A DNA stretch of 33,018 nt, taken from contig JAFMKA010000016.1 in assembly GCA_017853175.1 (NCBI GenBank), positions 1 through 33,018 on the forward strand, given 5' to 3'. Every line of letters begins with the position of its first letter. Within the stretch, counting starts at the first letter, position 1. The stretch is from Steroidobacteraceae bacterium. GTDB taxonomy: Bacteria; Pseudomonadota; Gammaproteobacteria; Steroidobacterales; Steroidobacteraceae. Of the stretch, positions 1 through 8,353 are shown in pieces. The position numbers were made by a program, and so were the translations under genes. The notes under the pieces were generated by a model, which worked only from the letters and a program-made list of their open reading frames with translations, was not told the origin of the DNA and did no database searches.

Positions 1-91
1 AAACCGGTAGTCGAATGCCGAGAGGCGAAAGGAGCAGAGGCGAATCGCTGCCGAGGCAGGCATCGCGGAGGAGAAAGCCGATCTCCGAGGT

Positions 92-820
92 TTGATTCGA
101 CTTGGACTGCCGCTGAGTTTCGGCTTGCAGGTACTCGGGCCCGCGTTACTCGATTTTGCCGAACAACATCCGCAGGTCGAGTTGGTACTCGATCTTTCCG
201 ATGAGCGATCGAATCTCATCGAGGAGGGTCTCGATTTATCCGTTCGAGTGACCTCTTCCTTGCAGCCGGGTGATGTCGTTCGTCAGCTCGGCACTTGCCG
301 ATTGATGACGCTCGCATCGCCCGACTACTTGGCTCAGCACGGCGTTCCGCGTCACCCCTCAGAATTGCGGCACCACCAATGTTTGATCTACGCCAGTGAT
401 CCAACGCCGGCGAGCTGGATTTATCTGGAGGGAAATCGTGAGCACCGGGTGCCTGTACGCGGTCATATCATCGCCAACAACGGCGTGCTGCTCGCAGAGG
501 CTTGCGTGCGGGGCATGGGAATAGCGCGACAACCCGACTTCATCGCGGCACCCTATCTCGAACGAGGCGTACTGCGCGAGGTGCTCGAAGAGTTCGAGAT
601 CACTCCGCTCGGTGTTTATGCCGTGCTCCCGGGTAACCGATACGTCTCACATCGAGTGAGAGTGTTGATCGAGCACCTTGCCGCGTCGTTGGTGACGCAA
701 CGCTCAACGGTGAGCCGTAGTTCAACGACGACCCGTGGACGGCAGCGTAAAGTCGAACATCACCGCAAGCGCTCGCAAACCGGTCGTCGTCAGCGCGCAG
801 GCCGTCATCGCCCACCATGA
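92..820 (+). CDS. LysR-type transcriptional regulator, C-terminal part (cut by window start)
   Basis: This is the effector-binding (periplasmic-binding-protein-like) domain of a LysR-type regulator. Visible family marks are the opening strand of the domain (IRLGLPLSFG), then LGPALLDFAEQHPQVELVL, NLIEEGLDLSVRV, LMTLASPDYLAQHGVPRHPSELRHHQC and a late GMGIARQPDFIAAPYLERGVL stretch. The N-terminal winged helix is missing because the gene runs off the window. The TTG at 92 is only the first possible start in this frame: the frame is open back to 11 and that part (ending EKADLRG) still looks like the LysR linker. A TAG at 8-10 then closes the frame, while frame 1 upstream also looks linker-like, so a frameshift near 30-40 is possible. 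The last 40 or so residues are low-complexity, exceed the usual family length and overlap the opposite gene. Target genes are unknown. Confidence 0.8.
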   Translation: MIRLGLPLSFGLQVLGPALLDFAEQHPQVELVLDLSDERSNLIEEGLDLSVRVTSSLQPGDVVRQLGTCRLMTLASPDYLAQHGVPRHPSELRHHQCLIYASDPTPASWIYLEGNREHRVPVRGHIIANNGVLLAEACVRGMGIARQPDFIAAPYLERGVLREVLEEFEITPLGVYAVLPGNRYVSHRVRVLIEHLAASLVTQRSTVSRSSTTTRGRQRKVEHHRKRSQTGRRQRAGRHRPP

Positions 821-1363
821 GGGGACATCGAGACTCGCAAAGACCGTATAGCTGAGACCCCCTATCGCCGCGCAGATGGCATAGGGTCGATGATCGCGAA
901 AGAGCGCAGGAATCTCGTTACACACCAGGTCTCCAAGAACGCCTCCGAAGGTGCCCGTGATGACGCCCATCATGATCGCGACGATCGGGGGTTGTCCCAT
1001 GATCCAGGACAAGTGAGTTCCCGTCGCACAGAAGAGACCGAGTCCGATCGCATCAGGAATTTGTAGCCAGTGTTGTCCGTGTTCTAGACGCTGCAAGCTC
1101 ACGAGTGCCGCGCAGCCGATACTGATCGCGAGAACGCCGAACAGCACGATCTGGTGGTCTACCCAAAAAAATGGACGGCGGTCGAGCAGGACATCGCGCA
1201 GCGTTCCGCCTCCGAAGGCGGCAAGGAATCCGCAGGCGCATATGCCGACGATATCCATGCGCTTGCGCAGCGCGCTCAGCACGCCAGAAATCGCAAAGGC
1301 GATCGTCGCGATGAACTCTAGGGTGAAAATCGAGCTCTGACTAAGGGCGGCGAGGAGTTCCAT
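722..1363 (-). CDS. TRIC/UPF0126 (YicG-like) membrane channel protein
   Basis: A 213-residue, very hydrophobic inner-membrane protein of the UPF0126/TRIC family, whose members form trimeric cation channels; some bacterial members have been linked to amino-acid transport. Both internally repeated halves carry the family signature: SGVLSALRKRMD followed by FGGGTLRDVLLDRRPFFWV in the first, and GTFGGVLGDLVCNEIPALF in the second. The length matches the family (about 205-215 residues). It is the last gene of a minus-strand series, 50 bp after the HupE/UreJ-like gene, so it may be co-transcribed with it. No convincing Shine-Dalgarno precedes the ATG. Its 3' end overlaps the convergent LysR reading frame by 99 bp. 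The ion or solute carried here cannot be told from sequence. Confidence 0.9.
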   Translation of the reverse strand: MELLAALSQSSIFTLEFIATIAFAISGVLSALRKRMDIVGICACGFLAAFGGGTLRDVLLDRRPFFWVDHQIVLFGVLAISIGCAALVSLQRLEHGQHWLQIPDAIGLGLFCATGTHLSWIMGQPPIVAIMMGVITGTFGGVLGDLVCNEIPALFRDHRPYAICAAIGGLSYTVFASLDVPSWWAMTACALTTTGLRALAVMFDFTLPSTGRR

Positions 1364-1413
1364 GGAGTTTTTGTGGTGTGGATGTTGCGGCGATTACTCG
1401 AGGAGCGATTTGT

Positions 1414-2457
1414 TCACACACCCAGGGTGATGGGGGAGAGACCCGCCCAAATACGCTCGAAAAACCAGTAAGCGGCAATGATTCCACCGGCGTATGACAT
1501 CGCAGTTCTGAGTTTACCCTCATGCGCGGCGATCGCGAGGCGGGGGTCTCCACCAGGTAACATCATGACCGCTCGCGTGATCACCATTCCCGTCAGCACG
1601 GCCAGGCTGATGAACGTGATCTGACCCACCTCGACACCGATGTTGAACATCAACAGTGCGGAAATCTCCTCGTCTTTTGGCAGACCCACCTCCCGAAGAT
1701 AGCCGGCAAAGCCGAAGCCGTGGAGCAGACCGAACAGAGTGGATACGGCGACCGGGCGACGAAGTGTTAGAGTCTCGCGCCGACTGCTCAAAGATTCGGC
1801 TGCAACCAACACGATACTCAGCGCGATCATCGACTCGACGAATGGAGCTGAGGGAGTCGCGACGCCTGTGGTGGACAGCGCCAAGGTGATCGAATGGCCT
1901 AGCGTGAAACCGGTTAGGGCGCGAATCAATGTCCACCCGGTGCCCGTGATGAGCCATAACAGCGTCAAGAAAATCAGATGGTCGAACCCACGAAGGATAT
2001 GGTCGAAGCCGATTAGTGCGTACGATCGTGCGCGGAGTGCTTCGGGTTGAGGAGCTGAAATGCTGATCGAGTGGCTTCCCGGCGACCCGGTCATTGTCAC
2101 GACGGTTCCGTTGGCCCGGCTGACGGTGAGTAGTGTGGGCAGAGACGGATTGTCATTGGGATAAGTCAGTTCGATGCTCAGCGGTGAGCGCGGATCTGAG
2201 CAAAGGTAGCTGGCGTTGTGAATTCCACGTCCCGATCGTTCGCCGAGATCTTTTTTGCAGCCGGCGCCTGTTAGTTCGACGAGCGGTTGATCCGCGACCG
2301 TCAGAGTCGGCGACGGCTGCCAGCTGACGACGTATCGTCCCTCGGACTCTTCACTGACTTTGACGAGCAGAGGGCGGTAGTCGTGTGCGTGCGCGAAGGT
2401 GGGGCTTAGGCCAAGACCAAGTCCGAGGAAATATGCAGTGATCCGAAGGAGTCTCAC
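1414..2457 (-). CDS. HupE/UreJ-family membrane permease with exported N-terminal domain
   Basis: A 347-residue protein. An N-terminal signal peptide (MRLLRITAYFLGLGLGLSPTFAHA) leads into an extracytoplasmic domain of about 120 residues, then a multi-span membrane domain. The membrane part has the HupE/UreJ_2 marks: FDHILRGFDHLIFLTLLW, TLGHSITLAL, FGLLHGFGFAGYL and FNIGVEVGQ. Characterised HupE/UreJ proteins carry nickel or cobalt; the histidine-rich GFDH, GHS and LLHGFG motifs fit metal handling, but the longer exported-domain subfamily is not well characterised. The start is the GTG of a GTGA overlap with the stop of the upstream parvulin gene, indicating translational coupling. It belongs to the DUF3604-parvulin-HupE series. 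Urease or hydrogenase genes are absent from the window, so a role in those pathways is not supported here. Confidence 0.85.
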   Translation of the reverse strand: MRLLRITAYFLGLGLGLSPTFAHAHDYRPLLVKVSEESEGRYVVSWQPSPTLTVADQPLVELTGAGCKKDLGERSGRGIHNASYLCSDPRSPLSIELTYPNDNPSLPTLLTVSRANGTVVTMTGSPGSHSISISAPQPEALRARSYALIGFDHILRGFDHLIFLTLLWLITGTGWTLIRALTGFTLGHSITLALSTTGVATPSAPFVESMIALSIVLVAAESLSSRRETLTLRRPVAVSTLFGLLHGFGFAGYLREVGLPKDEEISALLMFNIGVEVGQITFISLAVLTGMVITRAVMMLPGGDPRLAIAAHEGKLRTAMSYAGGIIAAYWFFERIWAGLSPITLGV

Positions 2458-3362
2458 TGCAGCGTCGACTCCACACGGTACTGGCCGATGAGTGATTTGA
2501 TGCGTCGCTCGAGCCGTTCCTCGACTTTAGCGTTCCTCAGATCGTTAGCGACAACCTCTCTAACCGACTCCAAATTCGGCGTTGAGGGAGAGGATCGACG
2601 AGTGACCTGAATCAGATGAAAGCCGCTACGTGATCGATAAGGCCCTTGCCATTCGGAGTTCACAGGTTTCAAGAATGCAGCGTCGGCAACCTCTGGGCCC
2701 AGATGGCTCTCGATCAGCGGTCGCGGTTCGTCCGCATAGTCTTGAAAGTAGGGGAATCGATCGCTGCGTGTGAGGGCGGCTTCGAAATCGATGGCGTTCG
2801 ATCGAAGGGCTGTGAGCGTGGAGCGCGCCCGTTTCTCCGCCCCGGCTTCACCGCTTGAAGCATCGAAAAACACGTGCCGAAGAGTGGCCCGTGCAGGGTT
2901 CTGATATCGCTGTACGTTATTGAGGAAAAATTGCCTCAACTCTTCATAGGAGGGTGCGGAGAGATCTTCTTCAGGAGAATCTCGCAATACATATTCCATG
3001 GTCTGTGCGAGGCGTCGACGAATGACGTAATCGGTGGAGTCCAAGCCCATCGCGAGTGCTTCACGGTGAAGAACCTCTTCCCGAATATATTCATCGACTA
3101 GATTGGCTTTCTGCGCTGGTGTCATCGAGCGCAGCATTTCCTCGAGTCGATCCCGTGCGGAGTCAGAGAAGGTCTGATTCCTGTATTGCATGAATTCGAG
3201 AAGGCGCTCTTGAGTGATGACGATCCGCCGGGACTCCTCCTCGCTCTCTGACGTGAACCACGTGAACAACGCAAACAGCGCGGCTCCGATCACGATGAAA
3301 TGCACCAACGGTTCACGAAGCAGCTTCGTGAGTTGGCCTCGTGACCGAGAAGGTACGGTCAC
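2454..3362 (-). CDS. Membrane-anchored parvulin-type peptidyl-prolyl isomerase (PpiC-like)
   Basis: About 302 residues. One N-terminal membrane segment (PLVHFIVIGAALFALFTWF) anchors the protein with the rest in the periplasm. A helical chaperone-like region follows, with YIREEVLHREALAMGLDSTD as in SurA/PpiD/PrsA relatives, and then a divergent parvulin domain (PARATLRHVFF, and SEWQGPYRSRSGFHLIQV, where FHLIQV is the typical last strand). The likely role is folding of exported proteins. I prefer the GTG at 3362, which forms a GTGA overlap with the upstream DUF3604 stop, as at the next junction; a TTG at 3374 would add four residues. Its place between the DUF3604 hydrolase and the HupE-like permease suggests a dedicated foldase for one of them, which is inference. 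Confidence 0.85.
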   Translation of the reverse strand: MTVPSRSRGQLTKLLREPLVHFIVIGAALFALFTWFTSESEEESRRIVITQERLLEFMQYRNQTFSDSARDRLEEMLRSMTPAQKANLVDEYIREEVLHREALAMGLDSTDYVIRRRLAQTMEYVLRDSPEEDLSAPSYEELRQFFLNNVQRYQNPARATLRHVFFDASSGEAGAEKRARSTLTALRSNAIDFEAALTRSDRFPYFQDYADEPRPLIESHLGPEVADAAFLKPVNSEWQGPYRSRSGFHLIQVTRRSSPSTPNLESVREVVANDLRNAKVEERLERRIKSLIGQYRVESTLQ

Positions 3363-5218
3363 GGTTTGTACCAAATCGGCGAGGTGTAGGCCCGCTCAAC
3401 CGTGACGCTCTTCACGCCGCTCGGAATGGTCGCTCCGAGTCGCTTCGCATCGTAAGCCGTCCATCTCGGTGTCGGAATTTCGAGCACACGCACGTAATAG
3501 AAAGCGCGAAGCTTTGGGTCGAAGTCGGGGTCGCGCCAAACGGCATCCAAAGACTCGGCGCCGATCGAATTGGAGTAGGTGGCGTTGGAAATATCCACCG
3601 TCGAGCCGACAAGCGGCGTCTTTCCGCCGTTACTTGCCGCGCGACGATTTCCCGATAGCGCGACGTCATAAATTTTTTCGTGCGTTTTACCTGAGGCGTC
3701 GAGCCACCCTTTAATAACTTGAATACGATCCAAATTCGCTTCGTCCGGATCTTTCGTCGCCGTGATCATCAGCACAGGCGCTTTGCTGCGCGGCGCTGCA
3801 TTCAGCGTACCGCCCATCGGCACTCCCTTCGAATAACCGACCTCTGCGTAATCGGCGCGCTTCACATCGGCGGGGGAAAAATCCCAGCCCCCGAATAGCC
3901 GGACGGTTATTCGGTTGCCGGTCGTCGCATACACTTCTTTTCTGGTCAGTGCGTCGAAGAGGGCTTCGCGGGTGTTATCGGTGGCCCAAACCGCCGCAAG
4001 GCCCGATGCCGCGAAGTCCGAACCCGGTACCGGGAAGCCCGGTGCCATTTGGGTAACCATCCGGTTGACGGTAGGTTCCGAGGAAACGAATTTTCCGAAG
4101 AAGTTATCTTCGGTCGTGGTGGTGATCCCGATGTGAGAGTCGGTGCTGCCGATCATACCGAAGGCGAACGGATTTACGCCTAGGCGGGACTCGTGCGCGA
4201 GTCCGCGCGCCAAGGCCGATCGCGCATATTCATACTCAAGCATCCAAGGTTCTTTCTTGCGTGTTCCGCCGATGTTCGTCTTATCCCATCTTTCATAGTC
4301 GGCGAACTCGTCGTTCGGTGAGAGATAAGGGTGAGTTTCGCCATCCCCCTTAACTTGAGTTACTTCGTAGACGGGTTCCCAACGCGAACGGCGTGCGGCG
4401 TAATCGGTCGACAGCGGCTGTCCGGCGATCGTCGTGTCGGCAAACATCATTCCGTTGCTACCGTTACCGTTATGAGGAATCGCCAAGACCCGTCCTGACG
4501 TTTCTTTTTCGTATCCCTCGAGAGCTTTCCACAAATCTTCCGGATCAATGCTGTCCAAAGACGAGTAGGGGATGTGCTTAAGTGTATTTTCCGGCCCATC
4601 CCGAAACAAAACAACTCGGTGCAAATTATTGCCGTCGACCGCAGCGCTCCATTCGTATCCGACAATCGTCGTGAAGCGCCCCGGCTCATTGAAGCGCTCG
4701 GCCTCGTTGACGAGTTCCCGCCAAACGAATCGTTTAAAGAAATCCGGCAGGCGCGAGTCCTCTCGGGCGCCGCGTCCGACCAAGGCATCGGCGAACTCGG
4801 TGAATAATTTTCGATCCTCGCCGTTCGCCAGGTAGCCTGCCCATCGGGCTCCTACCGAGGTCTGCAAGAGCTCCGGTGTACGTTTTCCCGCATGAAAAAA
4901 CGCGCCGAGATACTCGGCATGATCGGTCACCGCCAGAAAATCGAGCGGTCTTTTCAGTCGGGTAGGTTGTCCGGTTTCGGTTTTGACAGCTTCGCCGCGG
5001 GCGAATCTAAACGCATCTGCCGGTGTCATGTGTCGAGTGCCGAGGCTGTAGGCGTCGGCCGAGCACTGCGTGTGCAGATGCAGATCACCCCAATACACCC
5101 GCCGCGGGTATTTGGTTGCAACCACGGGTGAGTAGGCGGTCGACGAGGGCTGCGCCGAGGCGGTCGACGAACTCCACACGAGCGCAGCGAGCAAAAAAGT
5201 TATCAACCTGGCGTTCAT
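3359..5218 (-). CDS. DUF3604 exported PHP-like metallohydrolase
   Basis: A 619-residue exported protein. A signal peptide (MNARLITFLLAALVWSSSTASA) is followed by a DUF3604 domain covering almost the whole chain. The metal-ligand pattern of PHP-type phosphoesterases can be read: GDLHLHTQCSAD (HxH at 47/49), FLAVTDHAEYLG (D99, H100), a VGYEWS glutamate, IPHNGN, and a GSTDSHIG near the middle. A multinuclear metal site is therefore likely, although the reaction and substrate of DUF3604 proteins are not established. The start at 5218 is chosen because GAGGTG (complement of 5225-5230) lies 6 nt upstream; the in-frame GTG at 5227 has no such site. It is first gene of the minus-strand series with parvulin and HupE-like genes, and diverges from the TonB-dependent receptor, sharing a 209-bp regulatory region. 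Confidence 0.88.
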   Translation of the reverse strand: MNARLITFLLAALVWSSSTASAQPSSTAYSPVVATKYPRRVYWGDLHLHTQCSADAYSLGTRHMTPADAFRFARGEAVKTETGQPTRLKRPLDFLAVTDHAEYLGAFFHAGKRTPELLQTSVGARWAGYLANGEDRKLFTEFADALVGRGAREDSRLPDFFKRFVWRELVNEAERFNEPGRFTTIVGYEWSAAVDGNNLHRVVLFRDGPENTLKHIPYSSLDSIDPEDLWKALEGYEKETSGRVLAIPHNGNGSNGMMFADTTIAGQPLSTDYAARRSRWEPVYEVTQVKGDGETHPYLSPNDEFADYERWDKTNIGGTRKKEPWMLEYEYARSALARGLAHESRLGVNPFAFGMIGSTDSHIGITTTTEDNFFGKFVSSEPTVNRMVTQMAPGFPVPGSDFAASGLAAVWATDNTREALFDALTRKEVYATTGNRITVRLFGGWDFSPADVKRADYAEVGYSKGVPMGGTLNAAPRSKAPVLMITATKDPDEANLDRIQVIKGWLDASGKTHEKIYDVALSGNRRAASNGGKTPLVGSTVDISNATYSNSIGAESLDAVWRDPDFDPKLRAFYYVRVLEIPTPRWTAYDAKRLGATIPSGVKSVTVERAYTSPIWYKP

Positions 5219-5263
5219 TGGCAGCACCTCAAAAAATTAGCTGGTGGCGAAAGTCCGTTCGTA

Positions 5264-5306
5264 AATAAACAAGCAAGAATGTTTTCGACAAGCCTGCTTG
5301 TTTATT
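5264..5306. promoter_or_regulatory. Tandem palindromic operator candidate between DUF3604 and TonB receptor genes
   Basis: A perfect 12-bp inverted repeat, AATAAACAAGCA (5264-5275) and TGCTTGTTTATT (5295-5306), has its arms 31 bp apart centre to centre. Inside the right part is a compact palindrome ACAAGC-CT-GCTTGT (5288-5301). A second copy shifted by 19 bp, AAACAAGCAAGAATGTTT (5267-5284), shares 12 of 18 positions with CGACAAGCCTGCTTGTTT (5286-5303). This looks like two adjacent sites for a dimeric repressor, and the size and symmetry suit a TetR-family protein (inference). A weak promoter for the receptor, TTGTTT (5298-5303), 17 bp, TACGTT (5321-5326), would have its -35 within the site. 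Confidence 0.6.
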
Positions 5307-5427
5307 CAAATCGTAACTGATACGTTCGGGATAAGGGGAAGGTTTGGTTGGGTGCGCGCATCAGTTGGTCGCGTCTCCGACCGTCACCTCTAAAGCAGAA
5401 ATAACTATATTTTTTGGGGGTCGACGT

Positions 5428-8256
5428 ATGAAATTCGCTTTGCCAGTTCCTGTTCTTTCAGCGCTCGTGTCGTCAGTCCTCGGATTTTCAACAGGGGCGA
5501 TGGCTCAAGACTCGGGTGCCTCACAAGGTGCTGCTTCGCTCGAAGAAGTGGTGGTGACGGGCACTCGCCTCAAGTCCGATGGGTTCGAGGCGCCGACACC
5601 GGTGACCGTCGCGACCGTCGAATCTTTGGTCAACGCAGTACCCACTAACGTCGTCAACGCGCTTCAGGAATTGCCGCAGTTTTTAGGCTCGGCAAACTTC
5701 TCGTCGGGTGGAAAACTCGGTATCGGCGAGGGCAGAGGCCAATTTCTGAGCCTTCGAAATTTCGGCGCGGGCCGAACCTTGATCATGTTGGACGGCGTTC
5801 GTATGCCGCCCACCACCTACGACGGACGCGTGAACTCCGAGATCTTCCCGCAGATGCTGCTCAAGCGTGTCGACGTCGTGACCGCGGGTGCATCGGCGGC
5901 ATACGGATCGGACGCAGTCGGCGGCGTCGTCAACTATGTGCTCGATCATGACTTCGAAGGTGTGAAGGTCGATACTTCGGCCGGTATGTCGAGCCGCAGC
6001 GACTCGTTCAATTATCGTGTGGGCGGGGCTTTCGGTGCGAAGGTGGGCCAGCGTGGTCATTTGCTCGTCAGTGTCGAGCGCTTCGAAAACGAAGGCATCG
6101 AGTTGGGAGATCGTCCGCTCGGTCAAGAAGCCTACGTTGCCGCCGGTCGTACGCCGGGCGGTGGCGCGCAGGGCACGGCCAATAATCCGTTCATTATCTA
6201 CAGCGGCGCAGTGTGGAATAACCTGAGCGCCGGGGGTCACATCCTGGCGGGTCCGCTCGCGGGAACTTACTTCACGACTCCCGGCCAGTGGCGTCCATTC
6301 GTCGCGGGCAGGGCGACCGGCGCATCGAACACCAGCGTGGGTGGAGACGGTGTGGCACTTCAGCGCGAACAAAGCGTGTCGGAAGATGCCGTGTCGACTC
6401 AGGGCATGGTTCGATATGAATATGCCTTGACCGATAACGTGAAGGCCCATGTGCTCGGTCTTTATTCGAAGGCTGAAGTCAGCATCACCGGTGGCTTCAA
6501 TTACTTCGACTTTGGCCACACCATTTACAGCGGTAACCCGTTCATCCCTGCCGACATTCAGGCTCGGATGACGGCGCAAAACATCGCGTCTTTCTCGCTG
6601 CAGAAGTACGTGACGGACTCGCCGATTTCTCCGGCGACCGACGACACCCGGCACTACACCATCATGGCGGGGCTCGAGGGTAGTTTCGATGTGGCGGGTC
6701 GCAGCATCGGTTGGGATTTGACCTACGCTCATGGCGACACCAAGCAGGAAGCGTCGGAAATCAACACGCCTGAGCTTCGGAAATTCCATGCGGCAGTCGA
6801 TGCGGTTCGGGATTCTTCGGGCAACATCGTGTGTCGTGTGACGGTGACCAACCCTGGGCTGTATCCGGGCTGCGTTCCGTTCAACATTCTCGGTGAGAAT
6901 GTGGCCTCGAAGGCGGCTGTGGACTACATCCACGGTACGTCGCTCTACGGCACTGAGACGAAGCTCGACCAGGTTGCGCTGTCGTTCCAAGGCGATCTTT
7001 TCGAGTTGCCGGCGGGTGCAGTCGCGTTCGCTATCGGTGGCGAATATCGGAAGCAGAAGCTCGTCATGACGAGCAACTCCGATCCCTCGGTGGTCAGACC
7101 GGTTGATGGTTTGCGCAGTCTCGCGCTCACGCAACCGCGCTTCTGGTTCTCTAACCGCGCGAGCGCCAAGGCTGATCTCTCGGTGAGCGAGGCCTTTGCC
7201 GAGTTGAACATTCCGTTGCTCGCCGATGCGCCGCTTGCGAAGAGCTTCGATATCAACGGCGCGATTCGCTTTACGGACTACAGCACGAGTGGAAACGTAA
7301 AGACCTGGAAGGGTGGTGCAACATGGCGCCCGGTGGACGAGGTCTTGTTCCGCGTCACCAAGTCGCGTGACATCCGTGCGCCCTCGCTGTTCGATCTCGG
7401 TGCCTCGGGCTCTGCGGGTCGCACGACGCTTGTCGATCCTTTGACCGGTCGATCTGACGTGGTTCTGACAGCGGGCGGCGGTAACCCGACTCTTGCGCCT
7501 GAAATCGCTGATTCGATCAGTTACGGAGTCGTACTGCAGCCGAGCTTCCTCGAGGGGTTCAGTATTGCCGTCGACGCATTCGACGTCGAAATCGTCGATG
7601 CAATCACGACGCTGTCGGCCGGAAACATCGTCAACCAGTGTTTCTTCAGCGGCGGCACGGATCCGATTTGCGGTCAGATTGATCGACCGATCTCGGCAAC
7701 GAGCACGGCCGCGGGCAACTTCCCGACTTTGATCCGTATCGGTCCGACCAACAGTTCGTTGATTGCCACCAAAGGTGTCGACATCGAGTTGGCCTACGCT
7801 ACGGACTTCATGGGCGGTCGCTTGAATTCGCGACTGCTCGTGTCGAAAGTCGATGAGTACAACACGAAGGCGAGCCCCTTCTTGGCGGTCGTGAAGAATG
7901 CCGGTACGAACATCCTCCCGGATCTGAAGGCGATCTTGCAGCTGCAGTACAGCCGTGGGCCGCTCTCAATTTCAGTTCAGGAGCGCATGATCGGTGAGAT
8001 CACGCTCGGGCAGTCTCCGAATGCGATCTGGGCCGAGCCGCCCATCGCGGCGCAGTACTACACCGACGTGACCGCTCGTTATGACTTCGAATGGCGCGAT
8101 GCATCGCTCGAAACCTTCGTGACGGTGAAGAATCTGTTCGATCGTCAACCGCCGCTGGTGCCGAACACTGCCGCCCCTCGATTCAATTTCCCGACCTTGC
8201 CGTTCTACGACATCATCGGGACGACCTACACGGTGGGTGTACGTAGCAAGTTCTAA
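5428..8256 (+). CDS. TonB-dependent outer-membrane receptor
   Basis: A 942-residue outer-membrane receptor. The signal peptide ends AMA-QD (after residue 26). A TonB-box-like EEVVVTGTRL follows, then the plug domain with FGAGRTLIMLDGVRMPP and AAYGSDAVGGVVNYVL, and a long beta-barrel ending in the C-terminal phenylalanine (VGVRSKF) expected of BAM substrates. The layout (EEVVVTGTR, N-terminal plug ending GVVNYVL, late NLFDRQPP) is that of the large receptors used by proteobacteria for organic ligands as well as iron chelates; the ligand cannot be assigned. ATG 5428 is chosen over in-frame upstream starts because GGGGG lies 7 nt before it and the signal peptide begins there. The operator at 5264-5306 and the downstream hydrolase suggest a substrate-inducible uptake unit. 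Confidence 0.95.
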   Translation: MKFALPVPVLSALVSSVLGFSTGAMAQDSGASQGAASLEEVVVTGTRLKSDGFEAPTPVTVATVESLVNAVPTNVVNALQELPQFLGSANFSSGGKLGIGEGRGQFLSLRNFGAGRTLIMLDGVRMPPTTYDGRVNSEIFPQMLLKRVDVVTAGASAAYGSDAVGGVVNYVLDHDFEGVKVDTSAGMSSRSDSFNYRVGGAFGAKVGQRGHLLVSVERFENEGIELGDRPLGQEAYVAAGRTPGGGAQGTANNPFIIYSGAVWNNLSAGGHILAGPLAGTYFTTPGQWRPFVAGRATGASNTSVGGDGVALQREQSVSEDAVSTQGMVRYEYALTDNVKAHVLGLYSKAEVSITGGFNYFDFGHTIYSGNPFIPADIQARMTAQNIASFSLQKYVTDSPISPATDDTRHYTIMAGLEGSFDVAGRSIGWDLTYAHGDTKQEASEINTPELRKFHAAVDAVRDSSGNIVCRVTVTNPGLYPGCVPFNILGENVASKAAVDYIHGTSLYGTETKLDQVALSFQGDLFELPAGAVAFAIGGEYRKQKLVMTSNSDPSVVRPVDGLRSLALTQPRFWFSNRASAKADLSVSEAFAELNIPLLADAPLAKSFDINGAIRFTDYSTSGNVKTWKGGATWRPVDEVLFRVTKSRDIRAPSLFDLGASGSAGRTTLVDPLTGRSDVVLTAGGGNPTLAPEIADSISYGVVLQPSFLEGFSIAVDAFDVEIVDAITTLSAGNIVNQCFFSGGTDPICGQIDRPISATSTAAGNFPTLIRIGPTNSSLIATKGVDIELAYATDFMGGRLNSRLLVSKVDEYNTKASPFLAVVKNAGTNILPDLKAILQLQYSRGPLSISVQERMIGEITLGQSPNAIWAEPPIAAQYYTDVTARYDFEWRDASLETFVTVKNLFDRQPPLVPNTAAPRFNFPTLPFYDIIGTTYTVGVRSKF

Positions 8257-8275
8257 TATCTGATCGTTTTTTTGA

Positions 8276-8328
8276 GGGTCGGAGCGATACGCTTTTTAAA
8301 AAGTTGATATCGCCCGACCCTTTTTTTT
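8276..8328 (+). terminator. Intrinsic terminator after TonB receptor, possibly an attenuator
   Basis: GGGTCGG (8276-8282) pairs with CCGACCC (8314-8320), and after a single bulged A the stem continues as GCGATA with TATCGC. The loop contains a 12-nt palindrome CTTTTTAAAAAG (8292-8303). Eight T residues follow at 8321-8328. It begins 20 nt after the receptor stop and ends only 25 nt before the next start on the same strand, so it should reduce, rather than fully stop, transcription into the hydrolase gene. There is no T run on the opposite strand, so it works in the plus direction only. Confidence 0.9.
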
Positions 8329-8353
8329 GAAGAATTTTTGCGAGGGGGTTCGA

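Noticed and set aside
1414-2457. Urease or hydrogenase accessory role for the HupE/UreJ-like gene
   Set aside because: No urease or hydrogenase gene lies in the window and the partners are DUF3604 and parvulin genes.
5683-7134. 483-codon open frame antisense to the TonB receptor gene
   Set aside because: Composition is Arg/His-rich and has no recognisable motif; it mirrors codon bias of the receptor gene, whose sense frame is unmistakable.
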